From Anaerolineales bacterium (GTDB taxonomy: Bacteria; Chloroflexota; Anaerolineae; 4572-78; J111): a DNA stretch of 23,770 nt. The notes under the pieces were generated by a model. That model had not been told where the DNA came from. It made no database searches and saw only the letters and a program-made list of their open reading frames with translations. Within the stretch, counting starts at the first letter, position 1; each line of letters opens with the position of its first letter. The stretch spans positions 1 to 23,770 of the forward strand of contig JAAUSP010000045.1 in assembly GCA_012032575.1 (NCBI GenBank), written 5' to 3'. Shown here one piece after another: positions 9,584 to 17,369 of this stretch. The position numbers and the translations under genes were made by a program.

Positions 9584-9658
9584 AAAGGTTCCATCCGCAA
9601 GTTTAATCTGATTAATTGTAACACATCTGCCAAAAAGTTGACAATAGGGACTTGTGGA

Positions 9659-10408
9659 CTAGCTTAAGGCCACCGCAATCACCCCGCTGACTGGGTCTAC
9701 CTTGACTGGGTAAACCGGCAAAATATCTTCGTCAGCCGGTTCGACCGGTTCGCCATTGCTGACATTCCAGAGGTAATAATGCAGCGGACAGACAATCATC
9801 CGCCCTTTTAGCTTGCCCCGCAGCAGTGATACCCCAGCATGGGGACAGGTCTGGGCAAAGGCCACAAATTCCCGGCCTGTGTTAGCCACAATAATCGGCC
9901 GGCCAAATACCTCGACCTGCTTCATGCTGTTTTTGGGGAGTTCAGCCACGCTGGCCACCGGCACAAACTCTCCGGCGTGTGGCAATGGCGCGGGCAATTG
10001 ATTAATGGCTTGGATAATGTAATACAGCGGGTGGTTGACCAGCAGTTCAATCTGGCTAAAACCGGTTTCGCGCAGTTGGCGGCACAACCGGCCCCGCTTA
10101 AAGCGACATTCCAGGTCAGGACCAACGTCGAGTGGGCCGTCGCCCTGCCACTCGATGACCATCAACCTGGCTTGGTCCGGCAGGGCTGTGAGAAGCCGAC
10201 CGAGCCATCCCTCTGGTTCCCCTTCAGCCGAGAGCGCCCCCGCCAGCAGCAAACCCTGTAACTTCGGATTTATGAACTCAACACCGGGCAGAATATCTTC
10301 TCGCTCAAAGGCCAATTTTGAAGCAAAGGCTTCCGCTTCGGAACCCAAAACAGCCCAACGCAAACCAGGTTCGATGGGGAGGGTAGTGATAAGGTCAGTC
10401 AGTTTCAT
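9659..10408 (-). CDS. Rieske [2Fe-2S] protein with methyltransferase-like N-terminus
   Basis: The C-terminal third (about 145-249) is a Rieske domain with the cluster ligands Cys188 and His190 in TCPHAGVSLL and Cys207 and His210 in CPLHYYLWN, plus ...LPVYPVKVD, typical of soluble ferredoxin-type Rieske proteins. Residues about 50-135 (LLLAGALSAEGEPEGWLGRL, ARLMVIEW, LRETGFSQIELLVNHPLYYII) resemble the second half of a class I SAM methyltransferase, without a visible glycine-rich SAM motif, so this part may be degenerate. The substrate is unknown. ATG at 10406-10408 has AGGT about 6 bases upstream. It lies between the GT39 gene and the kinase, separated from the former by a hairpin. Confidence 0.85.
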   Translation of the reverse strand: MKLTDLITTLPIEPGLRWAVLGSEAEAFASKLAFEREDILPGVEFINPKLQGLLLAGALSAEGEPEGWLGRLLTALPDQARLMVIEWQGDGPLDVGPDLECRFKRGRLCRQLRETGFSQIELLVNHPLYYIIQAINQLPAPLPHAGEFVPVASVAELPKNSMKQVEVFGRPIIVANTGREFVAFAQTCPHAGVSLLRGKLKGRMIVCPLHYYLWNVSNGEPVEPADEDILPVYPVKVDPVSGVIAVALS

Positions 10409-10428
10409 TATTACCTATAATTTGGTAA

Positions 10429-10461
10429 GTGCTGCGTGATGGGTGACTTCTCACGCAGCAC
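10429..10461. repeat. 11-bp hairpin after the GT39 gene
   Basis: GTGCTGCGTGA (10429-10439) and TCACGCAGCAC (10451-10461) form a perfect stem around an 11-nt loop. GTGATGG/GTATCAC remnants of the heptamer word lie beside it. It is downstream of the GT39 stop (10480) and just upstream of the Rieske start. Confidence 0.8.
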
Positions 10462-10479
10462 GTATCACTCTGTTTGGTT

Positions 10480-12279
10480 TCATTTCGGCGCGTTGGTTGC
10501 GGTTCCCTGAGTCACCAGCCGGGTGATGCCCAGAATAGGCCGCCCGCTACGCTCATAAAAAGCCGCTTCGATGGTTTCTTCCAGACTCAGCGGGCGGTAC
10601 AGCGTTTTGAATTGAGGACTGCGATCAAAAATGATTTCGTCCGGCGCACGCCAGAGGTACAACGTTGCCGGCTCGGCGATGAATTTTTGCAGGCGCGGGG
10701 TCAATTCGGTATCAGATTCCCACCAATAGCCAAACACCTCGGTGGGAGTCACCCGACCGCCGGTCAGATACGTCACCGGCGCAGCCAGTCCCCAATCCAT
10801 AGCGACTACGGGGCTGCCGGTATGTTCGTCCAGCCAACTGCTCAAATCGTAAATGGCATCGGAATGGCTGCTCAAGCCGCCGCTTTCGGCCAGTGCGCCG
10901 TGATAGCGGATGACATTAACAAAGTTAGTTATGACAAGCAGACCCAGTCCTGCCAAAAACGTGAGGCGTGAGGCGTGAGGCGTGAGGCGTGATGAAGGCA
11001 TTTTATCTGCTACCCCGTGACCCGACCCCTGACCCCCAACCCCCGACTTCTGGCTTAAGAACCAGCTTCCCAGGGCAATAGCAAGGGCCGGCCAGGGCAT
11101 CAAAAGGGCAAAATGAGTGACCCACAGGGCCGAGACGGTGCCAATGCTGGCGGCAATAACCAGGCCGATGACCAGGAAAGGAAACAGGGCTGTTCGAAGG
11201 GAGGCCGCCGGGCGTTTAAGGCTGGCTGTAATGACCACTCCGATCAAAACCAGCCCAAACACCAGCGCCGGCAGCGGATTGCTGATAACCTGACCCAGAT
11301 ACCAGAGGTGACTCCCGTCGAGCACGACCCCAAATTGGCTCAAACGCTCCAGCAGATTTGGGCCAAACGCTAAATTATTGACCCCATAATAAGAGGTCGC
11401 GGCGTTTTGGGATACATTTAAAAATGTGCCCCCGGTCTGGAAATTGTAAACAAGCAGCGGCCAACAGCCCGCCAGAAAAGCGGGAATCGCCAGTGCTACA
11501 TCGGTTTTGAAAGAGAGCGCCGCTGTTGGGGGTCGCTTGAGCCATTGAAAGAGATTGAGCAAAATAACTGCTCCCGCCAGGGCAGCGATCAGCCATAAAA
11601 ATAGCAACTTCGCATATAGACCCAAGCCCAAAAAAAATGCCCCGGCCGCAGTCCACCCCCAACCTCCCTTACGAATTCTGAGCAGCCAGCACAGCGTCGC
11701 AGCCAAACCGATAGCGGCGGTAATTGCAGTAACGAAGATGCCCTGTCGATTCCAAAAAATAAAGGTTGGGTCTACGGCCAGCAGCAGGGCAGCGATCAGC
11801 CCTGCCCAACGCTCGCCGGAAAGCTGTTGTGCCAGCAGGTAGGTCAGGCCCAGGGTGATTGCCCCAGTGAGGATAGACATAACTCGCAATGCTGCCGGTG
11901 TTGCCCCCAGCAAAGCGATGAAGGGGATCGCCGCGTAAGTGTTGAGCGCGCCGATATAATCCTGGGTCATCAGCGGAAATAGGCGACCTCCCAGTATCAA
12001 TCCGCTGCTGCGAAAGGACGATACTGCCTGCCCCTGCCACAATTGCAAAGCCGGCACTGCTTCAAAGGCCTCATCATAATGCAGTCCGGGCAAATCAATC
12101 TGGTAAAAACTCAGGCTGGCGTAAAGCAGAATGATCGCGCCAAAATAGAGCCAGGCGAAGCGTGATGCGTGATGCGTGAGGCGTGATGCGTGAGAGGGGT
12201 TCACTGGTAGATTTATTTCTCTTCGCCGCCTCGCCTCTTTATCGCCTCGCTCGCCTTCTCGCTTCTTTGCTTCCATCAT
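10480..12279 (-). CDS. GT39/ArnT-like membrane glycosyltransferase
   Basis: This 599-residue GT-C fold enzyme should transfer a sugar from a polyprenyl phosphate carrier on the outer face of the membrane. A first membrane helix (FAWLYFGAIILLYASLSFY, about 41-59) is followed by the loop motif IDLPGLHYDEAFEAVPALQLW with acidic pair Asp69-Glu70, the usual catalytic position in GT39/GT83 enzymes. About ten more hydrophobic helices and a soluble C-terminal domain follow. The first ~40 residues (MMEAKKREGERGDKEARRRR..., then SHASRLTHHASRF) and an internal stretch (SSRLTPHASRLT) are encoded by short tandem repeats, so they probably carry no catalytic role. The ATG overlaps the FecR gene stop as ATGA, indicating translational coupling. 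Confidence 0.88.
   Translation of the reverse strand: MMEAKKREGERGDKEARRRREINLPVNPSHASRLTHHASRFAWLYFGAIILLYASLSFYQIDLPGLHYDEAFEAVPALQLWQGQAVSSFRSSGLILGGRLFPLMTQDYIGALNTYAAIPFIALLGATPAALRVMSILTGAITLGLTYLLAQQLSGERWAGLIAALLLAVDPTFIFWNRQGIFVTAITAAIGLAATLCWLLRIRKGGWGWTAAGAFFLGLGLYAKLLFLWLIAALAGAVILLNLFQWLKRPPTAALSFKTDVALAIPAFLAGCWPLLVYNFQTGGTFLNVSQNAATSYYGVNNLAFGPNLLERLSQFGVVLDGSHLWYLGQVISNPLPALVFGLVLIGVVITASLKRPAASLRTALFPFLVIGLVIAASIGTVSALWVTHFALLMPWPALAIALGSWFLSQKSGVGGQGSGHGVADKMPSSRLTPHASRLTFLAGLGLLVITNFVNVIRYHGALAESGGLSSHSDAIYDLSSWLDEHTGSPVVAMDWGLAAPVTYLTGGRVTPTEVFGYWWESDTELTPRLQKFIAEPATLYLWRAPDEIIFDRSPQFKTLYRPLSLEETIEAAFYERSGRPILGITRLVTQGTATNAPK
10961..10995. repeat. Intragenic GTGAGGC heptamer array
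   Basis: Four perfect copies of GTGAGGC (10961-10988) are followed by one variant, GTGATGA. The array lies inside the GT39 reading frame. On the coding strand it specifies SSRLTPHASRLT between a hydrophilic linker and a membrane helix. Seven bases per unit means the peptide repeats every seven residues across three units. Confidence 0.9.
12162..12270. repeat. Intragenic heptamer arrays at the GT39 N-terminus
   Basis: The first array has GTGATGC, GTGATGC, GTGAGGC, GTGATGC and GTGAGAG in tandem (12162-12196). A second pyrimidine-rich array (about 12210-12270) is built from TCGCCTC-like words. Together they encode nearly all of the first 40 residues of the protein, giving charged MMEAKKREGERGDKEARRRR and then SHASRLTHHASRF. 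The same words occur in intergenic hairpins elsewhere in the window. Confidence 0.85.
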
Positions 12280-13498
12280 TCTTGGGCTAACAGCGAGACA
12301 TTGGCGACCATGGCTTCGTAAATCCAGCCAGAGGAGTAGATGCGTATGGATTTAATAAAACCGGCTTGGTGGGACCCAGGGAGGTGAGCAGATTTTCCGA
12401 CTCGTAGGGGTACCAGATGAAACGGGCAATACGCTCGCTGGAGTTGGCCGGTTCAGTGTACAGAATGTATTGATCGGGATCGGGTACCGGGGCATAATAG
12501 AAGCCGTGATACCACTGGCGGTCGTTGTTGTCGGCGTCTTTGTAATCGAGGCGCAGCATAATCGGAAATTCAGAGCCTTGAAACCCTCCGCCGGGCAGTG
12601 ATTGCCGCACCAGCCGGACTTCGACAAAAATCCGCAGTGATTGAAAGTCGCGCACATCCTTGTTGACTTCCTGGGTTACCCCTACCTCGGTGTGGATATT
12701 ATCCTCACCTTCGCTGCGAAGTTCCAGCACGCTGCGATCTTGAAAAGTGACAATGTGAGCCGTGGTAGTTACTTTATCTTCACTAAAATTTCTGTCGTAT
12801 ATTTCCCACGCATTGTTCAACGAGGCCAGGCTGAAATCGCTATCTTTGAGCAAATTTTGGGCTGCCGGCAGGGGCGGCGAAGGCGCTTGATCTTTACCTA
12901 CCACGGCCCGCTCGCCCTGGTTTAACATAACTAACCCGCCCTCACTGATCACATTAGCTTGTCCGAGCCGGGTGGTTACCTGGGTTTCTGTTTCATTGGT
13001 CTCAATTGAAAAGCTGCCCTCGCTCAGTTCAATTTGGGCATGGGGGGTGCTAAGGTTAAAAATTAAAGCTGCCCGGCTGAGCGATGAAGTTGCCCGAACC
13101 CGTCCTTTTTGGACTTCAATGATAATTTTGGTGGGGTTGGGGCTGATCCCAAATCGGGGAGCGCGAGTTTCCCGCAGAACGATAACCGTGTCACTGTACA
13201 TCGTCAAACTACTGTCGTCGGAAAAGGTCAAAATAGCCTGTGAAGTGGTATCGGTGGAAACGGCAAAATTTTCCTCAGCCATGGCCGTGTTGCCATCGGT
13301 GAGCGAAGATGATCCGCCGGTAGCAGGGTCGCCAATAATTACCGTACCCCTGACCGAGGTCACTTCAGTCGAGAAGGTGTCGGTCGCATTGATGACATAC
13401 CAGCGAATACTGGCCGGAATCACCAACGATAACAGACAGAAGATACCAAAAGCGGTGAGTAAGATAAACCAGGCGGTGCGTTCGATGTTGTTTCTCAT
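12276..13498 (-). CDS. FecR-domain surface protein with C-terminal accessory domain (one frame break)
   Basis: A short cytosolic start (MRNNIERTAW) and one membrane helix (FILLTAFGIFCLLSLVIPAS) are followed by an extracytoplasmic FecR-type domain: SLTDGNTAMAEENFAVSTDT, ILTFSDDSSLTMYSDTVIVL, IIIEVQKGRVRATSS and ...LSTPHAQIELSEGSFSI. A beta-rich C-terminal domain resembling a carbohydrate-binding sandwich follows (NLLKDSDFSLASLNNAWEIY onward). One base missing near 12361-12364 shifts the end; restoring it gives PGFIKSIRIYSSGWIYEAMV and a stop at 12276, with total length a multiple of three (407 residues). The corrected stop overlaps the GT39 ATG as ATGA, which strongly supports the correction. 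ATG at 13496-13498 is chosen; an in-frame GTG at 13540 would add 14 residues. Confidence 0.86.
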
Positions 13499-13583
13499 AA
13501 CAAGGCGCGTTATTTTACCATACCCCGGTCTGAACCGCACAAAACGTAAATAGTGATGAGTCCTTTTGCAGAGAAAGTGAACG

Positions 13584-13611
13584 GTAATCAGTGAATCGTT
13601 ACACTGATTAC
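13584..13611. terminator. 10-bp hairpin at the DUF2723 gene stop
   Basis: GTAATCAGTG (13584-13593), an 8-nt loop and CACTGATTAC (13602-13611) form a perfect stem that contains the TAA stop codon. It is likely the 3'-end structure of the DUF2723 transcript, upstream of the FecR gene. Confidence 0.65.
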
Positions 13612-15713
13612 TGTTTAATGGTTATTGTCCCAATCTCAAGACCCTGGCCCACGTTTTCAATAACCCCCGGCTCCGGCTGATGATACAATCCTGCCCGCAG
13701 CCGATACTGGCCGGGGGAAGTAGTGGGCGGGATGGTAAGGGTATGCCGGTCACGCAGGATTTCGCCGGGCTGCCAGTAATGGCTGGGATAAAAATCGCCG
13801 CCGGGGCGCTGGTCGCTTTGGGTAACGCCCTGACCGGCAGCGTCAATCAGGTGAACATAGCTGGTGTAATCGTATGGAAGCGGCTGCGTGGCCTGCCAGT
13901 GGAGGGTGACAGTAAACGGATGGCCCGGATTTATTGTGGCCGGAGACAGATCATACCCATGCAGGCTGATTTGGGGCAGCGCCAGATCGAGCGGATAATC
14001 TGGCGGAGTTTCATAAGCCCTGGCCTGCCATAGCGTACCGGCAGGTTCGAGGTCTGCCTTGATTTCTAATCCGGCCATTGGTTTGATCAGGTAGACGGGT
14101 CGCCCGGAAGCCAGCGCCTGATCCAGCACCCGGCCGATGTTGGCGTAATCCGGGTCCGGGGTAATCAGGGGAAAAAGGCCCAACAGGTCAGGCCGGCGCC
14201 TTCGGCATATTGGTGATACCACATGGGCATAATTTCATTGCGGTCATTGCTGAGCAGGACTGCTTCGGTGGGAACAGGTTCGGCCAGGATGGTGTGCCAG
14301 CGCTCACGGGCAGCAATATTGTTGGCCTGGTTGATTTCATCATAGCGGGTCACAACCAGCACCAGCGGGAACAGCAGCCCCAGCCCGGTCAGGGTAATGG
14401 CAATGAAATGATAAATCCGTTGCCCCAGGCGCTTTTCCAGCGCTTCGAGGTTGGGGCTGGTATTGACCGAACCGGTTTTGGCCCGCACAAAAGCTTCGCT
14501 CATCCCGTTCACCAGCCCCAGCCAGCCCAGCCCCAGCCACAGGCATAACAAGAGCCAATTGGGGATGAACAGGACATACACATCGCCGATAAAATAAATC
14601 AGGTTAAAGGCCAGAAAAATGATAAAACTCAAGCCGGTCAAAAGCAGCAACCCGGTTTGTCCCCGCTGCCACAAGGTGATTAAGCCCAGCAGGGCCAAAA
14701 CCGCACCCACCCAGCCGACCTGCTGGCGCAGCAATTGCCAGGCCAGCGCCAGCCGATCCAGCCCGGCCGCCGCCGGTTGGAGTTCGCTGCTGAAAACGCT
14801 GCCGGTGATATGATCCCAAAATCCGGGCACTGAATTATCATACAGGGTCAGCGTTTGGGTGTCACTCAGGCGCAGGGTCGCATAGGGCGTAAATGGGGCG
14901 ATAAGGGGCAGATAGAGGTAAAGCAGCAGGGGGGCTAATAACAGAACGGCGCGAATGAGCCAGCCTCGATCGGGGATGGAGGATCGGGGGACCCCCCTCC
15001 CTGCCTCCCCCTAAAAGGGGGAGGGCAGGGGAGGGGGTGCGGTCTGCGGTCATTAAAAACAGCGCCAGCGCCGGCAACAACAACACCACCGTCCGATGGT
15101 GGGTCAGGCTCAGACCAATGGTCAAAGCCAACAATTTGCCGGCCATGTCATTCCGACCCGCAAAGCGGGGAGGAATATCCTTCGAGTCGGAGGCAGCAGA
15201 GCTTCGCTCGGTGAATCTATACCTCAACGCCAGCCACAAAATAGCCGCCACAAACAGGGCGTGCAGGGCATAGACCTCGGCCATGACGGCCTGGCTCCAG
15301 AAGGTGTGACTGGCCGCAAAACTGGCCGCCGAAACAGCCGCCGCCAAAATACGGGCTGGCACGGGAGAGTCCGGCAGAGTCCGGTCGAGCAGTTGCCGGG
15401 CAACCCCATAGGTCAACCCGACAGCTATCGCCGCCAGCACCGCCGAGAGCAGATTCATCCGCCAGGCGACTTCGCCCAGCGGCAGCAGATGCGTCCACAA
15501 CCAGCCAAGTAGCACGTAGAGCGGATAGCCCGTCGGGTGGGCGATGCCGGGCAGCCAGGGCACAAATTGAAACTCGCCGCCATCGGCTTCTAAAACGGTG
15601 GGGGCCAGCGTTGAGAGGTAGAGCAGGAATGCGGCCAGGGCTATTCCTGCCCCAACAAGGCGATCCAGAATTTGCGGGGGTGTTTGCCTTTCTGAGGCAA
15701 GATTACTTACCAT
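13608..15713 (-). CDS. DUF2723-family membrane glycosyltransferase (two frame breaks)
   Basis: DUF2723 proteins are GT-C enzymes; the human relative TMEM260 is a protein O-mannosyltransferase. The start MVSNLASERQTPP leads into a first helix and the signature LEADGGEFQFVPWLPGIAHP followed by TGYPLYVLLG, then SFAASHTFWSQAVMAEVYALH, both diagnostic. Several more helices follow, with PLIAPFTPYA and FWDHITGSVF. The tail is a soluble beta domain (ISLHGYDLSPATINPGHPFT onward). Three frames must be joined: a break around 14985-15038, inside or beside a palindromic insert, needs one base removed; one near 14193-14200 needs one base added, giving YAEGRRPDLLGLFPLI. The sum, 2106 bases, is then 701 codons plus stop. 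ATG at 15711-15713 sits 7 bases after a TATAAT box, so the mRNA may be leaderless. Confidence 0.85.
14991..15038. repeat. C/G-rich palindromic element inside the DUF2723 gene
   Basis: ACCCCCCTCCCTGCCTCCCC plus CT (14991-15012) and AGGGGGAGGGCAGGGGAGGG plus GGT (15016-15038) are near-perfect complements around AAA, differing by one base in length. It encodes PSPALPLLGGGREGG in the current frame. It coincides with one of the frame breaks of the gene. Position and symmetry suggest an inserted palindrome rather than ancestral coding sequence. Confidence 0.85.
15147..15217. repeat. Second palindrome-rich insert inside the DUF2723 gene
   Basis: This stretch begins GTCATTCCGACCCGCAAAGC, contains CCCGC-AAA-GCGGG and other self-complementary words, and ends near GCTTCGCTCGGTGAATCT. 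It encodes TERSSAASDSKDIPPRFAGR followed by ND. Peptides of the RFAGRND/RFAQND type are a familiar sign of dispersed GTCATTCC...-type intergenic repeats read through by a gene. The reading frame is kept on both sides. Confidence 0.7.
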
Positions 15714-15720
15714 AAGCGCG

Positions 15721-15747
15721 ATTATAACACGGAAGTGGAACAGTCAA
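15721..15747 (-). promoter_or_regulatory. Promoter for the DUF2723 gene, probably giving a leaderless mRNA
   Basis: On the minus strand, TTGACT (15747-15742), a 15-base spacer and a perfect TATAAT (15726-15721) precede the ATG at 15713 by 7 bases. Transcription would start at or within one base of the start codon. The 15-base spacer is shorter than ideal. Confidence 0.65.
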
Positions 15748-15775
15748 AAAGAACCCGCCTCCAGTCGAGTCATTT

Positions 15776-15844
15776 GGAGTCCAAAGCTTGCTTTGGACTC
15801 CCTCGCTAAATAGAAAGGAGTCCACAGCGCCCTGTGGACTCCTT
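15776..15844. terminator. Pair of related palindromes after the S41 gene
   Basis: Two perfect 26-base palindromes share outer arms GGAGTCCA/TGGACTCC but differ at the centre. They are GGAGTCCAAAGC-TT-GCTTTGGACTCC (15776-15801) and GGAGTCCACAG-CGCC-CTGTGGACTCC (15817-15842, extendable by two bp). On the minus strand the second is followed by a T-rich stretch, fitting a terminator for the S41 gene whose stop is at 15878. Confidence 0.85.
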
Positions 15845-15877
15845 GATGTTGAGGGTCTAATTGACTAACAGGATCAG

Positions 15878-17167
15878 TTACTCGGTATCTTCCGCCCCCG
15901 GCTTGGGTTCCGGCTCGACGCTGACAGCGGGGATAGCTTTCAAATATTCCAGCGCCTTGAGCAGTTGGGTGTCTTCGCTCTTGAGCAGTTCTGCCTGGGT
16001 CATATTTTCCAGTTCGGGCGGGGTGGTCAGGAAGGCGCCGACCGGCAGTTCGACGGCCTCATCCGGCTCGATGCCCTGTTTGCGGATCAGCCGGCCATTG
16101 GGGGTGAGCCACTGGCTGGTGCCCAACAGCAGGCCGGAGCCGTCGTCAAGCTCAAAGGGCTGCAAAACGGTACCGGTGCCAAAGGTGGTTTCACCCATAA
16201 CCGCGCCCCGCTTTTGATCCTGGATTGCCCCGGCAAAAATCTCGGCGGCGCTGGCCGAGCCGCGATTGATCAGCACCACGATGGGAATATCCGTGGCAAT
16301 CCCGTTTGGCTTCACCGGGAACGGTTCGCGTTTACCCTGGGCGTCTTCTTGCAATAAAACATTGCCATCCTTCAAAAACTGGCTGGTCACTTTGACCGCC
16401 TGCTCCAGCAGTCCACCCGGATTGTTGCGCACGTCAATAATCAACTGTTTGGCCCCGGCCGCTTCGGCTTCCTGAATGGCTTTAATAACCTCGTCATTCA
16501 AGTTGGCGCTGAATTGGGTCATACGGACCACCGCGACTTCCGTGCCGGGAGCCATTGCCCACAACGCCGCCGGAATGTTGATTTCGGCTCGCACCAGGTC
16601 AAATTCCAGGCTCTCATTGGCATCGGCGCGGAAAACGGCAATGGTCACTTCAGTGCCCTCTTCGCCGCGAATCCGGTCCACTACCTCATTCAGGGGCAGC
16701 GTGGTCACATCTTCGCCGTTGACTTCCAGAATAATATCGCCGGCTCTGATGCCCGCTTTGGCCGCAGGCGAACCATCGAAGGGGGCGACAATGACCGGCA
16801 GGCCATTCTCAACGCCCACATGCGCCCCAATGCCATAAAACTTGCCCGAAATGTTGGTTTGCTGGTCGCTTACCTCTTCCGGGGTTAAAAAGCGGGTGTG
16901 GCCTTCGTCGCCCAGCGCGGTGATCAGGCCGTTGATTGCGCCGTAGGTGAGTTTGGTCGGGTCAAGGGCTTCGCGGTCAACAAAGTGGTTCTGGACAATG
17001 TTCCAGACCTGCCAGAAAACCTCAAACTCCGCCGGCTGGTCGGCGGCCCGCACCACCCCTGGCTTCAGAAAGTCGGAGTTGGCAAAAATCACCCCGGCCC
17101 CAAACGACGTCACCGTGAGCATCAGTAGAGTGAAAGCAATCAACACGACCTTGATAAGTTTGCTCAT
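15878..17167 (-). CDS. S41 (CtpA/Prc-like) peptidase homologue, catalytic Lys replaced
   Basis: C-terminal processing peptidases cut exported proteins through a Ser-Lys dyad. The 429 residues show an N-terminal membrane anchor or signal (LIKVVLIAFTLLMLTVTSFG), a helical part, a PDZ domain (about 105-180: GIGAHVGVENGLPVIV, AAKAGIRAGDIILEVNG) and the S41 core (LIIDVRNNPGGLLEQAV; RGSASAAEIFAGAIQD). By register with E. coli Prc, where Ser430 and Lys455 are 25 residues apart, Ser306 aligns with the nucleophile. The Lys position is Thr331 in GETTFGTGTV, where active enzymes have FGKG. It may therefore be inactive or use another base. ATG at 17165-17167 has AAGGA about 8 bases upstream. The acidic tail (EPEPKPGAEDTE) is unusual. 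Confidence 0.9.
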   Translation of the reverse strand: MSKLIKVVLIAFTLLMLTVTSFGAGVIFANSDFLKPGVVRAADQPAEFEVFWQVWNIVQNHFVDREALDPTKLTYGAINGLITALGDEGHTRFLTPEEVSDQQTNISGKFYGIGAHVGVENGLPVIVAPFDGSPAAKAGIRAGDIILEVNGEDVTTLPLNEVVDRIRGEEGTEVTIAVFRADANESLEFDLVRAEINIPAALWAMAPGTEVAVVRMTQFSANLNDEVIKAIQEAEAAGAKQLIIDVRNNPGGLLEQAVKVTSQFLKDGNVLLQEDAQGKREPFPVKPNGIATDIPIVVLINRGSASAAEIFAGAIQDQKRGAVMGETTFGTGTVLQPFELDDGSGLLLGTSQWLTPNGRLIRKQGIEPDEAVELPVGAFLTTPPELENMTQAELLKSEDTQLLKALEYLKAIPAVSVEPEPKPGAEDTE

Positions 17168-17334
17168 TGACTAAATCCTTATTTTTATCCGTCCTCTTTT
17201 TAAGGACACTTTTTGATTTTATATGATAGGGGGCATAGCTTAATTTTGGCTGAGAATTTTGTAAGCAAAGCTTTTGGTTAAATTATACCATAAATTTGGG
17301 TGTCTGTCGCTTTGCTTGCTAAAAGTTGATAGGT

Positions 17335-17363
17335 TTGCGCTGACGGGTTTTCTTCGGCATAAT
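17335..17363 (+). promoter_or_regulatory. Promoter for the HipA-like/DUF3037 pair, probably leaderless
   Basis: TTGCGC (17335-17340), a 17-base spacer and CATAAT (17358-17363) end 6 bases before the ATG at 17370. Transcription would start about at the ATG. No ribosome binding site is visible upstream of this ATG, which fits a leaderless mRNA. Confidence 0.55.
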
Positions 17364-17369
17364 TGCAGT

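Noticed and set aside
10961..10995. Tandem repeats considered as a CRISPR array
   Set aside because: Units are 7 bases with no spacers, and no cas genes are in the window.
17274..17369. N-terminal extension of the HipA-like kinase from a TTG
   Set aside because: It would run through the predicted promoter, has no ribosome site, and does not resemble the family; ATG 17370 is preferred.
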